Shown: in pieces, positions 9,282 to 17,740 of the stretch
How the letters are laid out: each line of letters opens with the position of its first letter
Position numbering within the stretch: position 1 is the stretch's first letter
Position numbers and translations under genes: made by a program
Assembly: GCA_002337085.1 (NCBI GenBank)
Contig: DDFH01000006.1
Location: 463,098 to 527,097, forward strand
Direction: 5' to 3'
Source: Hyphomonadaceae bacterium UBA1933
GTDB lineage: Bacteria; Pseudomonadota; Alphaproteobacteria; Caulobacterales; Aquidulcibacteraceae
DNA length: 64,000 bases
The notes under the pieces: model-generated
Database searches by the model: none
Told to the model about the DNA's origin: nothing
What the model saw: only the letters and a program-made list of their open reading frames with translations

Positions 9282-11048
9282 CTACCTTTCAGAAGGTTTT
9301 AAGCCACGCAAACTGTTTCCAAGGTATATTTTATGCGCCAAATTTAAATCTTCTGGCAAAATTATTGCTTCCTTGGCTTTGCCGGTTTCAATTAATTCAC
9401 GTCTTAAAACGCCATTTAAAAGCCCACAATTAATGGGGGGTGTCAAAAGTAATCCATCACCCATATCAATGAAAATATTGGTGCGTGATCCTTCGGTAAT
9501 TTGACCAGCTTCATTTATGAAAACAACCTCGTCAACACCTATTTTATTGGCTTTTTGCCATTCGTCATCATAAAAATTGCGCATTGAAGTTTTATAATAA
9601 AGCCAAGGGTTTTGGGAATTTATTCTTGTTTCACAAAGTTGGAATTTCCACTCCTTTTTGTCATCATAAAATGGGAACGTTTGGATTTCAAAATTGTTTT
9701 TATCAATCGAAATTTTTATACGTGCCGCATCCCATGCAATTGTTTTTTCAAGTTTCGCAAGCTCTTTTTCAAAATTATATTCACGCCAAAACCCGAATTT
9801 TTGTGCTGTCTTTTCAAGCCGTTCAAGGTGTAAGTTTTTACGTATAAAACCACCATATCTGTCCCATTTAAGGGTTTCAAAAACGCTAAAATCTTGTGTG
9901 ATTGTGGTTAAAAAGCGTGCCTTTAATTTACATTCTTCGAATTCATTTTCTGCAATTGAATCATAAACAATTCCTGACCCAATTCCCATTTCATATTCGT
10001 CACCAAAAATGATTGGTGTACGAATGGCGACATTAAAGCGTGAATAGTTTTTAGAAAAATAGCCAATTGATCCGCAATAGGCTTCTCGTGGCGCATTTTC
10101 CAATTTTGCAATTGCTGTCATCGCACTTATTTTCGGTGCGCCGGTGATTGAACCCAATGGAAAAATGGCGCGTAAAATATCAATTATTTTTATATCTGGT
10201 TTTAAAACGGCGCGAACTTCTGAAACCATTTGATGTAAGGTTTCATAATCTTCTATTGCGAATAATTTTGGCACATTTACATTCTTGCCAATACGCGAAA
10301 AATCATTGCGCATTAAATCAACAATCATTAGGTTTTCGGCGCGGTTTTTTTCGTCATTCAATAGGATTTCTGCACCGCCAATTGGTGCTGTTCCTTTCAT
10401 TGGGCGACAGGTTATTTTGCCATTTTCAATTTCAAAACCTAGCTCTGGTGAAAGTGATATTATGCTGAATGCCTCAGTTCGTAGAAATGCGCCGTATTTC
10501 GGTGTTTGCCGTACCTTTAGGTCATTAAATAGTGCCAGCTCATCCCCAATGAATTTTCCTTTTAATTTGAAAGTAAAATTAGTTTGGTAATAGATGCCAT
10601 TTTCAATGTCATTATGGATTTTATTATGCTTGTGGGAATAGCTTTCTAAATTTTCATTTAGCACCGGATTGGTTATTATATATTCGTGGCAAGACATATT
10701 ATTTTCGGTGAATTTATGATATTCAGAATGTGATAATAGGGTGCATTTTTTATAAATACCAAACCACAAAAGCGGCAGCTTCCGCCTATGCGGCAAAAGC
10801 GGACGTAGTGAATTTTCTAATAAATAACCAAATTCATAGGAAAAATAACCACAGGCATAAAAACCCTTTTCAACCGCATCATCAATTTTTGCAATTGCAT
10901 TGATGGTCTCGTCTATATCAAATGGCGCAATTATTTCAATGGGGTTTTGAAAAACCTCTGCCCCATCTTTGGTTTCAAAAATAATAGTATTTAATAGATT
11001 ATTGCGGGGCCGGCGCAACTTTACAGCCCTTGATAATTTGTGCACCAT
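9282..11048 (-). CDS. pabBC: Fused aminodeoxychorismate synthase component I and aminodeoxychorismate lyase (PabB-PabC)
   Basis: One 588-residue polypeptide joins two steps of p-aminobenzoate synthesis for folate. Residues about 30-385 are PabB: RPMKGTAP (215-222), DLMRNDFSRIG (244-254), GSITGAPK (299-306) and GIGSGIV. Residues about 390-588 are a class IV PLP enzyme: likely PLP lysine K486 in YYKTSMRNFYD and the INEAGQITEGSRTN motif (511-524). The longest frame starts at ATG 11048 and overlaps the upstream lipoprotein gene by 50 bases. A GTG at 11045 or TTG at 11018 is also possible, and homology only begins near residue 18. folE, another folate-pathway gene, lies at 12.96 kb. Confidence 0.93.
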   Translation of the reverse strand: MVHKLSRAVKLRRPRNNLLNTIIFETKDGAEVFQNPIEIIAPFDIDETINAIAKIDDAVEKGFYACGYFSYEFGYLLENSLRPLLPHRRKLPLLWFGIYKKCTLLSHSEYHKFTENNMSCHEYIITNPVLNENLESYSHKHNKIHNDIENGIYYQTNFTFKLKGKFIGDELALFNDLKVRQTPKYGAFLRTEAFSIISLSPELGFEIENGKITCRPMKGTAPIGGAEILLNDEKNRAENLMIVDLMRNDFSRIGKNVNVPKLFAIEDYETLHQMVSEVRAVLKPDIKIIDILRAIFPLGSITGAPKISAMTAIAKLENAPREAYCGSIGYFSKNYSRFNVAIRTPIIFGDEYEMGIGSGIVYDSIAENEFEECKLKARFLTTITQDFSVFETLKWDRYGGFIRKNLHLERLEKTAQKFGFWREYNFEKELAKLEKTIAWDAARIKISIDKNNFEIQTFPFYDDKKEWKFQLCETRINSQNPWLYYKTSMRNFYDDEWQKANKIGVDEVVFINEAGQITEGSRTNIFIDMGDGLLLTPPINCGLLNGVLRRELIETGKAKEAIILPEDLNLAHKIYLGNSLRGLKPSER

Positions 11049-11406
11049 CTGGTGTGAACGGCTGGGTGCGGATTATTGAAAGAATTGAACAAGTTCCCTT
11101 ATTATCAACCTTGATACAAGCGCGATCGCCAGGGGATGTTGGATCTTTTGAGCAATCAAACCCTTGTGAAGTAAAATAATCTTCAATGACCTTCATGTCA
11201 TTAACACCATTAAACCGTGCTTTTATATCTTTTCGGAATGCATCGGTGGCGCCTTTATCGACATCCAAAAGGTCGGTTGGTTGTTCTGCCACTGGCTCTG
11301 GTGGCGGGGCTTCTTTGGGCGGGAATAATTTATCGCAACCACTCAATGTCAACCCGCCAAGTGCCAAAAGCGAAAATGCCATAATGCCAAATATATTCTT
11401 GCTCAT
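10999..11406 (-). CDS. Small predicted lipoprotein of unknown function
   Basis: This 135-residue protein has a type II signal sequence ending in the lipobox LSGC (cysteine near residue 24), then a proline/glutamate-rich linker and a soluble domain with four further cysteines (FDCSK, RACIK, GTCSI, KGCKV) that could form two periplasmic disulphides. I choose ATG 11406, just before the signal sequence, over an upstream in-frame start. The gene lies 26 bases after cysS and its 3' end overlaps the pabBC frame, so the three probably form one transcript. I do not recognise a family. Confidence 0.8.
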   Translation of the reverse strand: MSKNIFGIMAFSLLALGGLTLSGCDKLFPPKEAPPPEPVAEQPTDLLDVDKGATDAFRKDIKARFNGVNDMKVIEDYFTSQGFDCSKDPTSPGDRACIKVDNKGTCSILSIIRTQPFTPDGAQIIKGCKVAPAPQ

Positions 11407-11432
11407 TTCGCCATCCCTTATTTGATAATTGC

Positions 11433-12812
11433 CTAAATAAAGCGCCATGTTGCGCCGTCGGCACTATCTTTTACTTCTACTTTTAGATCCGCAAGCTCTT
11501 TACGGATTTCATCGGCGCGCGCCCAATTTTTCTCGGCGCGGGCCACGGTGCGTTCGGCAACGAGTGCATCAACACGGGCATTTAAATCATCGTCTTGCGG
11601 TTTATCATTAAACCACGCATCTGGGGTTAGTTGTAATATGCCCAATAATGCCCCAACGCCCTTTAATTCCGCGAGTGCTTGTTTTTTCTCTTCTTCAGTT
11701 TGCGCTTTATTGGCATTTTTCACAAGCTCTGACAAAACGGCAAGTGCTTGTGGCGTGTTGATGTCGTCGCATAATGCATCAATTAGCGCCTGTGGGGCAT
11801 GTGCGGCGACCCCATCAATCCAAACATTTTCTAGCGCGCGATAAAGCCGATCGAGGGTTTTTGTGCTTTGGGTGATTAAATCATCATTCCAATCAAGCGG
11901 CGCACGATAATGAGCCGAAAGCATGGCAAGGCGCACGGCTTCTGGTTTAAAGGTTGCGGTTATTTCAGCAATATTTAAAACATTGCCAAGGCTTTTTGAC
12001 ATTTTTTCAGAGCCAAAGTTTAAAAAGCCGTTATGCATCCAAATATTGGCAAGGGTTACGCCACCATGCGCACATTCAGACTGCGCAATTTCATTTTCAT
12101 GATGTGGGAAAATCAAATCATGCCCACCACCATGAATATCGATGGTTTGCCCTAAATTCTTCTCAATCATTGCCGAACATTCAATATGCCACCCCGGGCG
12201 ACCTGCGCCAAACGGCGCATCCCATGAGACTTCATTGGGTTTTGCGGCTTTCCAGAGGGCAAAGTCGGCGGGATTTTTCTTTTTCTCATCAATTTCAATT
12301 CGTGCGCCGGCCTGCATATCTTCGAGGTTGCGCCCAGAAAGCCGGCCATAATTTTTCATGCTTGGGACATGGAAATAAACCCCATCTTCGGCAGGATAGG
12401 CATGACCTTCGTCAATTAATTTTTGGATTAGTGCAATAATTTCACCAATATGCGCAGTGGCGCGTGGCTCAAGATTAGGTAAAAGCACATTTAATGATTG
12501 AATATCTTGGTGGTAAACTTCGGTGTATTTTTTTGTAATAACCGAAATATCCACTCCTTCGGCAAGGGCGGCGGCATTAATCTTATCATCAACATCCGTG
12601 ATGTTTCGGGCATAGACCACACTATCATCACCATAGGTATGACGTAAAAGGCGGTAAAGCACATCAAACACAATTGCCGGGCGCATATTGCCAATATGGG
12701 CGCGATTATAAACCGTTGGACCACAGACATACATGGTAACTCTTTTAGGGTTTAGCGGTATTAATTGCGTTTTTTTACGTTCCAAGGTGTTGAATAAGAA
12801 AATTTCGGTCAT
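11433..12812 (-). CDS. cysS: Cysteinyl-tRNA synthetase
   Basis: This class I enzyme charges tRNA-Cys. The 459-residue protein has Cys30, a likely zinc ligand, in MYVCGPTVYN, the HIGH-type motif HIGN (39-42), the zinc-site segment GWHIECSAM, and KMSKS at about 270-274. ATG 12812 (MTEIFLFNTL) matches the usual N-terminus; the open frame continues 16 codons further without a good ribosome site. It heads the cysS-lipoprotein-pabBC group on the minus strand and diverges from folE across 147 bases. Confidence 0.97.
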   Translation of the reverse strand: MTEIFLFNTLERKKTQLIPLNPKRVTMYVCGPTVYNRAHIGNMRPAIVFDVLYRLLRHTYGDDSVVYARNITDVDDKINAAALAEGVDISVITKKYTEVYHQDIQSLNVLLPNLEPRATAHIGEIIALIQKLIDEGHAYPAEDGVYFHVPSMKNYGRLSGRNLEDMQAGARIEIDEKKKNPADFALWKAAKPNEVSWDAPFGAGRPGWHIECSAMIEKNLGQTIDIHGGGHDLIFPHHENEIAQSECAHGGVTLANIWMHNGFLNFGSEKMSKSLGNVLNIAEITATFKPEAVRLAMLSAHYRAPLDWNDDLITQSTKTLDRLYRALENVWIDGVAAHAPQALIDALCDDINTPQALAVLSELVKNANKAQTEEEKKQALAELKGVGALLGILQLTPDAWFNDKPQDDDLNARVDALVAERTVARAEKNWARADEIRKELADLKVEVKDSADGATWRFI

Positions 12813-12947
12813 AAATATAAGCCTGAATATGGTTTTGGTTGCTTGTAAAATAATTTGCACAAATAATCTATTTGCATTACTGAACCAAATTGCGTTTAAT
12901 TGATTAATATTAACGGCGGGTTTTTACAACTTTTCTCCGCTGCTATC

Positions 12948-12952
12948 AGGGA
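12948..12952 (+). promoter_or_regulatory. folE ribosome-binding site
   Basis: AGGGA lies 7 bases before ATG 12960 and supports that start over the in-frame ATGs at 12966 and 12969. Confidence 0.7.
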
Positions 12953-12959
12953 TAGATGA

Positions 12960-13574
12960 ATGGACATGATGAATGAAAAAGGACAGGTTGTTGCACCTGT
13001 AAACACTAAACCAACCCGTGAAGAAGCAATGGATGCCGTTCGTACCCTTTTGCGCTGGGCGGGTGATGACCCAACACGTGAAGGTCTTGTTGACACGCCA
13101 AAGCGCGTTGTTGATGCCTATGAAGAATTTTTTGCGGGTTATAATGCCGACCCAATCGCCGAATTATCCCGTACATTCGAGGATGTCGGTGGTTATGATG
13201 ATATTGTAATGCTGCGTGATATTGATGTCGAAAGCCACTGTGAACACCATATGGTTCCCATCCTTGGCAAGGCGCATGTTGCCTATATGCCGTCAAAGAA
13301 TGTGGTCGGTATTTCAAAAATTGCCCGCGTGGTGGAAATTTTCTGTAAACGTCTTCAGACCCAAGAAACCATGACGCAGCAAATCGCCGATGCGATTACA
13401 AAAACTCTTGAGCCATTAGGCGTTGCGATTTTGGTTGATGCCAAACATCAATGTATGACAACACGCGGTGTTCATCACCCCAATGTTTCAACCATAACCA
13501 CCAAATTCACCGGTGTATTCAAAGACGATAAAGAATTAAAAGACAGATTCTTGAGACTTTGCGGGTATAATTAA
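12960..13574 (+). CDS. folE: GTP cyclohydrolase I
   Basis: FolE converts GTP to dihydroneopterin triphosphate, the first step of folate synthesis. The 204-residue protein has the zinc ligands Cys94 and His97 in SHCEHHMVP and Cys165 in HQCMTTRGV, plus the KRVVDAYEEFF helix. It is a single gene between divergent cysS and a strong terminator. Together with the pabBC fusion two genes away it places both branches that feed dihydropteroate in one 4-kb stretch, though on opposite strands. Confidence 0.97.
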   Translation: MDMMNEKGQVVAPVNTKPTREEAMDAVRTLLRWAGDDPTREGLVDTPKRVVDAYEEFFAGYNADPIAELSRTFEDVGGYDDIVMLRDIDVESHCEHHMVPILGKAHVAYMPSKNVVGISKIARVVEIFCKRLQTQETMTQQIADAITKTLEPLGVAILVDAKHQCMTTRGVHHPNVSTITTKFTGVFKDDKELKDRFLRLCGYN

Positions 13575-13594
13575 AACTCTTAAATTGCCAAATT

Positions 13595-13623
13595 AAAAAC
13601 CACCCCATTGGGGTGGTTTTTTT
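13595..13623 (+). terminator. Intrinsic terminator of folE
   Basis: AAAAACCACCCC (13595-13606), loop ATT, GGGGTGGTTTTT (13610-13621), then further T. It starts 20 bases after the folE stop. Confidence 0.93.
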
Positions 13624-13655
13624 ATTAATGCGCCAAAGATTTTTGGAAACTAAAT

Positions 13656-13753
13656 TGTCATACCGGAAAAATCTGTAAGGATTTTGTCCGGCATCTTGTG
13701 CTTTAATATGGTAAGATACCGGACATTTTATTTCATAAAATTCCGGTATGACA
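13656..13753. repeat. Nested palindromic element between folE and fumC
   Basis: The outer arms are perfect 13-mers: TGTCATACCGGAA (13656-13668) and TTCCGGTATGACA (13741-13753). Inside them, TGTCCGGCATCTT (13685-13697) pairs with AAGATACCGGACA (13713-13725) with one mismatch. The core ACCGGA is shared between the outer and inner arms, so alternative pairings exist. It lies between two convergent genes, ending 11 bases before the fumC stop, where palindromic repeat units commonly sit. No second copy was seen in the window. Confidence 0.75.
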
Positions 13754-13764
13754 GATATTTATGT

Positions 13765-15159
13765 TTACGCTGGATCTGGTGCAATCATTTTGCTTGGGAC
13801 AACGATTGCGTCAAAGTCTTCGCCGCTGATACCTAATTTAATTGCTTCTTCGCGTAAAGTTGTGCCGTTTTTGTGGGCGGTTTTGGCAACTTTGGCAGCC
13901 AAATCATAGCCATATTTTTCCTTCAAAGGTGTTACAAGCATCAATGAATTAGCAAGACCGCGTGCGATATTTTCAAGGCGCGGTTCAATTCCAACCACAC
14001 AATTATCGGTGAATGAAACCGCCGCATCGGCAAGAAGGCGAACCGATTGCAAGAAATTATACGCCATCATTGGGTTATAAACGTTTAATTCAAAATGCCC
14101 CTGTGAACCTGCAAACGCAATCGCCGCATTATTGCCAAGGATGTGTGCCGCAACCTGGGTCAGTGCTTCTGATTGGGTTGGGTTTACTTTGCCTGGCATA
14201 ATTGATGAGCCAGGCTCATTTTCAGGAAGTGCCAATTCACCCAAGCCAGAGCGTGGGCCAGAGCCAAGGAAGCGAATATCATTGGCGATTTTGAATGCCG
14301 CCATTGCCACGGTGGTGATTGCACCATGGGTGAAAACCATTGCGTCATGTGCCGCCAATGCCTCAAACTTATTTGGGGCAGAGGTAAAGCCAAGACCAGT
14401 GATTGCGGCAATTTTTTTCGCCACCAAATCCGCAAAACCGGCTGGTGAAGCCAAGCCAGTGCCAACCGCCGTGCCACCTTGGGCAAGTTCCATTAACATC
14501 GGCAGGGTTAATTCAAGGCGTTTGATGCCATTGGTGATTTGTTGGGTATAGCCCGAAAATTCTTGACCCAATGTAATCGGTGTTGCATCTTGGGTGTGGG
14601 TACGGCCAATTTTGATAATGTCTTTAAATTCTTCTGATTTTGCCGCCAAAGTATCCCGAAGATGGGTAAGCGCAGGGATAAGGCGGTTTGAAACTTCTTC
14701 GGCGCAGGCAATGTGCATTGCGGTCGGGAAAGTATCATTTGACGATTGTGACATATTCACATGGTCATTTGGGTGGATTGGTTTTTTTGACCCCATTTCA
14801 CCGCCCAACATTTCAATCGCGCGGTTTGAGATAACTTCATTGGCATTCATATTTGATTGTGTACCAGAACCAGTTTGCCAAACCACAAGTGGGAAATGAT
14901 CATTTAATTTCCCTTCGATAACTTCATCAGCGGCTTTGATAATGGTTTCACCCAAATCTTTTGGCATTTTACCAAGTTCCATATTGGCAAGTGCCGCCGC
15001 CTTTTTAACGATACCCAATGCGCGAACGATTGGCGCGGGTTGTTTTTCCCAGCCAATTTTAAAATTGCCTAAAGAGCGTTGCGCTTGTGCGCCCCAATAT
15101 TTGTCGGATTCTACTTCGATTGGGCCAAAGGTATCGGTTTCGGTGCGTGTTGTGGTCAT
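13765..15159 (-). CDS. fumC: Class II fumarate hydratase
   Basis: FumC interconverts fumarate and malate in the TCA cycle. The 464-residue protein has the family segments SGTQSNMNANEVI, HVNMSQSSNDTFPTAMH and the GSSIMPGKVNP signature (about 316-326, containing the catalytic serine). Start ATG 15159 and length fit FumC; aspartase shares the fold, but the overall sequence (GPIEVESDKYWGAQAQRSL) is fumarase-like. It is a single gene, ending beside the nested palindrome. Confidence 0.96.
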   Translation of the reverse strand: MTTTRTETDTFGPIEVESDKYWGAQAQRSLGNFKIGWEKQPAPIVRALGIVKKAAALANMELGKMPKDLGETIIKAADEVIEGKLNDHFPLVVWQTGSGTQSNMNANEVISNRAIEMLGGEMGSKKPIHPNDHVNMSQSSNDTFPTAMHIACAEEVSNRLIPALTHLRDTLAAKSEEFKDIIKIGRTHTQDATPITLGQEFSGYTQQITNGIKRLELTLPMLMELAQGGTAVGTGLASPAGFADLVAKKIAAITGLGFTSAPNKFEALAAHDAMVFTHGAITTVAMAAFKIANDIRFLGSGPRSGLGELALPENEPGSSIMPGKVNPTQSEALTQVAAHILGNNAAIAFAGSQGHFELNVYNPMMAYNFLQSVRLLADAAVSFTDNCVVGIEPRLENIARGLANSLMLVTPLKEKYGYDLAAKVAKTAHKNGTTLREEAIKLGISGEDFDAIVVPSKMIAPDPA

Positions 15160-15272
15160 GATGTTACCCTTTTATTATAGAATTTTGCGCACCTCTATAT
15201 CATTATAGGCCAAATTGTGAAGGGTAAATGGGCATAAACTTTGGTTGCAGATTATGCTGCAAGGGTTGTTGC

Positions 15273-15300
15273 TTGACGTTTTTATATCTAAGGATAGTAT
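15273..15300 (+). promoter_or_regulatory. Candidate sigma-70 promoter for the orphan at 15396
   Basis: TTGACG (15273-15278), a 16-base spacer and TAGTAT (15295-15300) lie about 95 bases upstream of the ATG. The match is reasonable but is from inspection only. Confidence 0.5.
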
Positions 15301-15395
15301 TGGTTTCCAAAATAATTTCGCTAAACTGTGTATTTAAGAATGAATAAATTCTCAACAGTTAGTTAGCTTTAGATGAATTAAGGATAATAAATAAA

Positions 15396-15962
15396 ATGAT
15401 AAACTGGCTAACTAATAAACTTCAGAAAGGGCAATACGGTATTCAAATTACAGAATTATATCATGTTATTAGAAAAATGCCTTTTGATAGGGTATCGGGG
15501 GCGTTAATGAGAGCGCATGAGTTTAGAGTTGCTCTTAGTCATTCATTCAATGGAATTGAAGATATGCTCTTTTTTCCCGAAGATTATGAACTGGAAGATA
15601 AGAAAGCTATTTTGGACTTTATAATTAAAAATATCAGAGAAAGTTATTCGGCTCAGCAACGCCTACTGACATCGCTAAAAAAAATAGGTGCTGATAATAA
15701 ATTTTCTGAAATAATTTATTTGGAAATTAGAAGCGGTATGCAGATTTGGGTCGCTACTTTAGTTGGCTCTGATTACGAAAAAGAAAAAGTCAAAGAAATA
15801 TGGAGCTTATTATCGAAATCTTGCCAGTTTATGCGTGAAGCTTATAGTTTTAGGGAGTTAATAAGTGATATATCAGGACAAGAAACAGACCTTATAGGCG
15901 AATTTGAAACATACATAGAGCTTTCAAAATTTATTCCCCCGTTGTATAGATGTATATATTAA
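15396..15962 (+). CDS. AT-rich orphan protein, 188 residues, unknown function
   Basis: I do not recognise this protein. It looks soluble and largely alpha-helical, with no signal peptide, membrane span or obvious catalytic motif. Its base and codon use differ from its neighbours: eight of its ten arginines use AGA/AGG, whereas nearby genes mostly use CGT/CGC, and it is visibly richer in A+T. This suggests recent acquisition. ATG 15396 follows AAGGATAATAAATAAA, a plausible ribosome site. Its stop codon overlaps the stop of the convergent TfoX-domain gene by 4 bases. An intact frame plus promoter-like sequence suggests a real gene. Confidence 0.7.
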   Translation: MINWLTNKLQKGQYGIQITELYHVIRKMPFDRVSGALMRAHEFRVALSHSFNGIEDMLFFPEDYELEDKKAILDFIIKNIRESYSAQQRLLTSLKKIGADNKFSEIIYLEIRSGMQIWVATLVGSDYEKEKVKEIWSLLSKSCQFMREAYSFRELISDISGQETDLIGEFETYIELSKFIPPLYRCIY

Positions 15963-16279
15963 TGTTTCTTTTTGGGTTTTTTGTCCGGTGTTGCCGCCGA
16001 AATTGCCTTCATGGTTTCAATGAATCCACGCGGTTCTGATAATTGATCATCTGTAACAAGATAATAAAGTTTTGACCCCGGATATGCTTCTTGCATCTCA
16101 CAGATTTCGTCCAAATGCACACTTTGTTTTGTGGGTTTTATCAAAAGGCGGTTATCGCAAACAAAGGCGGTGGTTTTGCCCATATAATAAAGGCAATATT
16201 CACCAAACATTGATTTTAAAGAAAAGCCATCCCCCAGAACATGCAATATATATTCACTATATTCTTTGGAGGTTGCCAT
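15959..16279 (-). CDS. TfoX N-terminal-domain protein
   Basis: This 106-residue protein matches the TfoX/Sxy N-terminal domain: MFGEYCLYYMGKTTAFVCDNRLL is close to the family consensus, and a lysine-rich tail follows. It lacks the TfoX C-terminal domain. In gammaproteobacteria TfoX controls competence with CRP; stand-alone N-domain proteins are common in alphaproteobacteria and their role is not established. It starts 3 bases after the stop of the DUF6157 gene, suggesting co-transcription. Confidence 0.85.
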   Translation of the reverse strand: MATSKEYSEYILHVLGDGFSLKSMFGEYCLYYMGKTTAFVCDNRLLIKPTKQSVHLDEICEMQEAYPGSKLYYLVTDDQLSEPRGFIETMKAISAATPDKKPKKKH

Positions 16280-16282
16280 TTT

Positions 16283-16684
16283 TTAAACCCGCTTTGAACG
16301 CATTCCAGCGGTTTTTTTAACATCAGGGTTTTTCAAAAGCGCCTTATATTCTTCCGATTCGACGGGGAAGGCGGCAATTTTTTCATTTTCATCATGATGT
16401 ATGCCGTAGCCCATTGATTTAACCAATGGTGAGGCGCGCAAGCATGATTGTGGCTTTTGGAAGAATTTTTCACGAGCAGCAGGGCGGTCGGCATCAGAGA
16501 TTTTTCCACGCAAGGCAAAAACCTCAAACAATAAATCATCAGATGTCATAAGATATGGCGAAGCAAGCAATAACTCGAGCTGCAAAGCCCCGATTGTTCC
16601 GGCACGAATATTGGTCTTGGCAAAAGGTGCGGTATAATCAATCGCAACAGTTATCAAAGTATTTTTATAATTTGTGGTATTCAA
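16283..16684 (-). CDS. DUF6157 family protein
   Basis: A protein of about 133 residues that opens TNYKNTLITVA and contains SPYLMTSDDLLFEVFALR and SPLVKSMGYGIHHDENEKIA, typical of the DUF6157 family; it ends with the family's basic C-terminus (MRSKRV). The function of the family is unknown. The start is uncertain: the longest frame begins at ATG 16717, but its first 11 residues are Trp/Phe-rich and unlike the family, so I favour TTG 16684 just before the conserved NTTNYKNT. It precedes the TfoX-domain gene by 3 bases. Confidence 0.75.
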   Translation of the reverse strand: MNTTNYKNTLITVAIDYTAPFAKTNIRAGTIGALQLELLLASPYLMTSDDLLFEVFALRGKISDADRPAAREKFFQKPQSCLRASPLVKSMGYGIHHDENEKIAAFPVESEEYKALLKNPDVKKTAGMRSKRV

Positions 16685-16932
16685 GACTTTCCAACCCCAA
16701 AACCAGAAGCAAAACAATGCTTAAAAAAATCGCTTCAAAACCAAACTTCCTCAAAATGAGGCTATTCGAAAATGAAGTGCCCAAAAATGAAGCTGTGTAG
16801 ATTTGCAAAGCAAAATCAAATATGTCAAGCCTCACATTTGCCGCAGGTGTTTAAAACACGGTATTTTCACCTAAAAAGTGATTTTCAAAAAAGAATTCCG
16901 GCTAAATAATTCTTATAAACTGTTTCTAGCAA

Positions 16933-16962
16933 AAATAAATTGCTTTTAAAAGGAATTTATTT
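16933..16962. repeat. 30-bp near-perfect AT-rich palindrome
   Basis: Left arm AAATAAATTGCTTTT and right arm AAAAGGAATTTATTT meet with no loop and match at 14 of 15 positions. A further GC pair can form outside with one bulged A. It lies between the trcR terminator and the DUF6157 start. Confidence 0.6.
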
Positions 16963-16979
16963 TGCAAAAATTTTGCGCA

Positions 16980-17010
16980 ATAAAAAAGCCACGCTCGAAA
17001 GCGTGGCTTT
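16980..17010 (-). terminator. Intrinsic terminator of trcR
   Basis: On the minus strand AAAGCCACGCT / AGCGTGGCTTT form an 11-bp stem around a 4-nt loop (16996-16999) and are followed by TTTTTT. It lies 19 bases after the trcR stop. Confidence 0.93.
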
Positions 17011-17028
17011 AAACGAAATTATTTTGAA

Positions 17029-17625
17029 TTATTCGTCATCTGCGGTGTTGCCACCTTCTACGATGCCTGCCTCTTTCATTGCCTGTTCTTTGGCTTTTTT
17101 CGCGGCAGCCTGGGCAATAACGCCATCAAGCTCGATTTGCCCGCAAAGGCCAACGCCAACTGGATCAACTGGTTTGATGTTTGGGCTGTCCCAATGGGTG
17201 CGATCGCGAACAGATTCAATTGTTGATTTGGTTGTACCAATAAGTTTTGAAATCTGTGCAAAAGTAACTTCTGGGTGATAACGCAAGAACCACGCAATTG
17301 CATTTGGTCTATCTTGGCGGCGTGATAATGGGGTATAACGTGCCGCACGGCGTTTGGTTTTGGCTTGCGGGATTTCAATCACACGGCCTTCAAATTTCTT
17401 GATTTTGTAATTAGGGTCGGCTTCGCCTTTAGCGATTTCATCGCGTGAAAGCTGACCGGCGCCAATCGGGTCTTGGCCACGAACACCTGCCGCAACATCG
17501 CCATCGGCAATGCCTTTAACTTCTAGGTGGTGCAAACCGCAAAATTCTGCAATCTGAGCAAAGGTAAGTGCGGTATTATCGATAAGCCATACAGCAGTAG
17601 CTTTTGGCATTAAAACTTCGGACAT
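17029..17625 (-). CDS. trcR: Cell-cycle transcriptional regulator TrcR (DUF1013)
   Basis: DUF1013 proteins are restricted to alphaproteobacteria and are annotated as cell-cycle transcriptional regulators. The 198-residue protein begins MSEVLMPKATAVWLIDNTALTF as the family does. Seen directly: an internal repeat in which TFAQIAEFCG (21-30) and TFAQISKLIG (121-130) sit exactly 100 residues apart, each opening a likely helix-turn-helix. A basic linker (KTKRRAARY, about 89-97) lies between them and the C-terminus is acidic. It is a single gene with its own terminator. Confidence 0.9.
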   Translation of the reverse strand: MSEVLMPKATAVWLIDNTALTFAQIAEFCGLHHLEVKGIADGDVAAGVRGQDPIGAGQLSRDEIAKGEADPNYKIKKFEGRVIEIPQAKTKRRAARYTPLSRRQDRPNAIAWFLRYHPEVTFAQISKLIGTTKSTIESVRDRTHWDSPNIKPVDPVGVGLCGQIELDGVIAQAAAKKAKEQAMKEAGIVEGGNTADDE

Positions 17626-17740
17626 CTAAATCTCCTGCAACAGCAAAGGCGCGCCACCCTTTTCAAGGTGATGAACGCTTTTGGAACAAAAACTTTCATG
17701 AAAATTCTGCTTTATACAAATTTTACACTTTTTAGAAGTC

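Larger units (their letters stand above)
16685..17028. other. 344-base stretch without a gene
   Basis: It separates trcR from DUF6157, both read leftwards. It holds the trcR terminator (16985-17010) and a long AT-rich palindrome (16933-16962), and must carry the DUF6157 promoter. No convincing small coding frame or RNA gene was seen in the rest. Confidence 0.6.

Noticed and set aside
14132..14551. Plus-strand open frame of 139 codons inside fumC
   Set aside because: It is antisense to the fumarase signature region and shows no recognisable domain.
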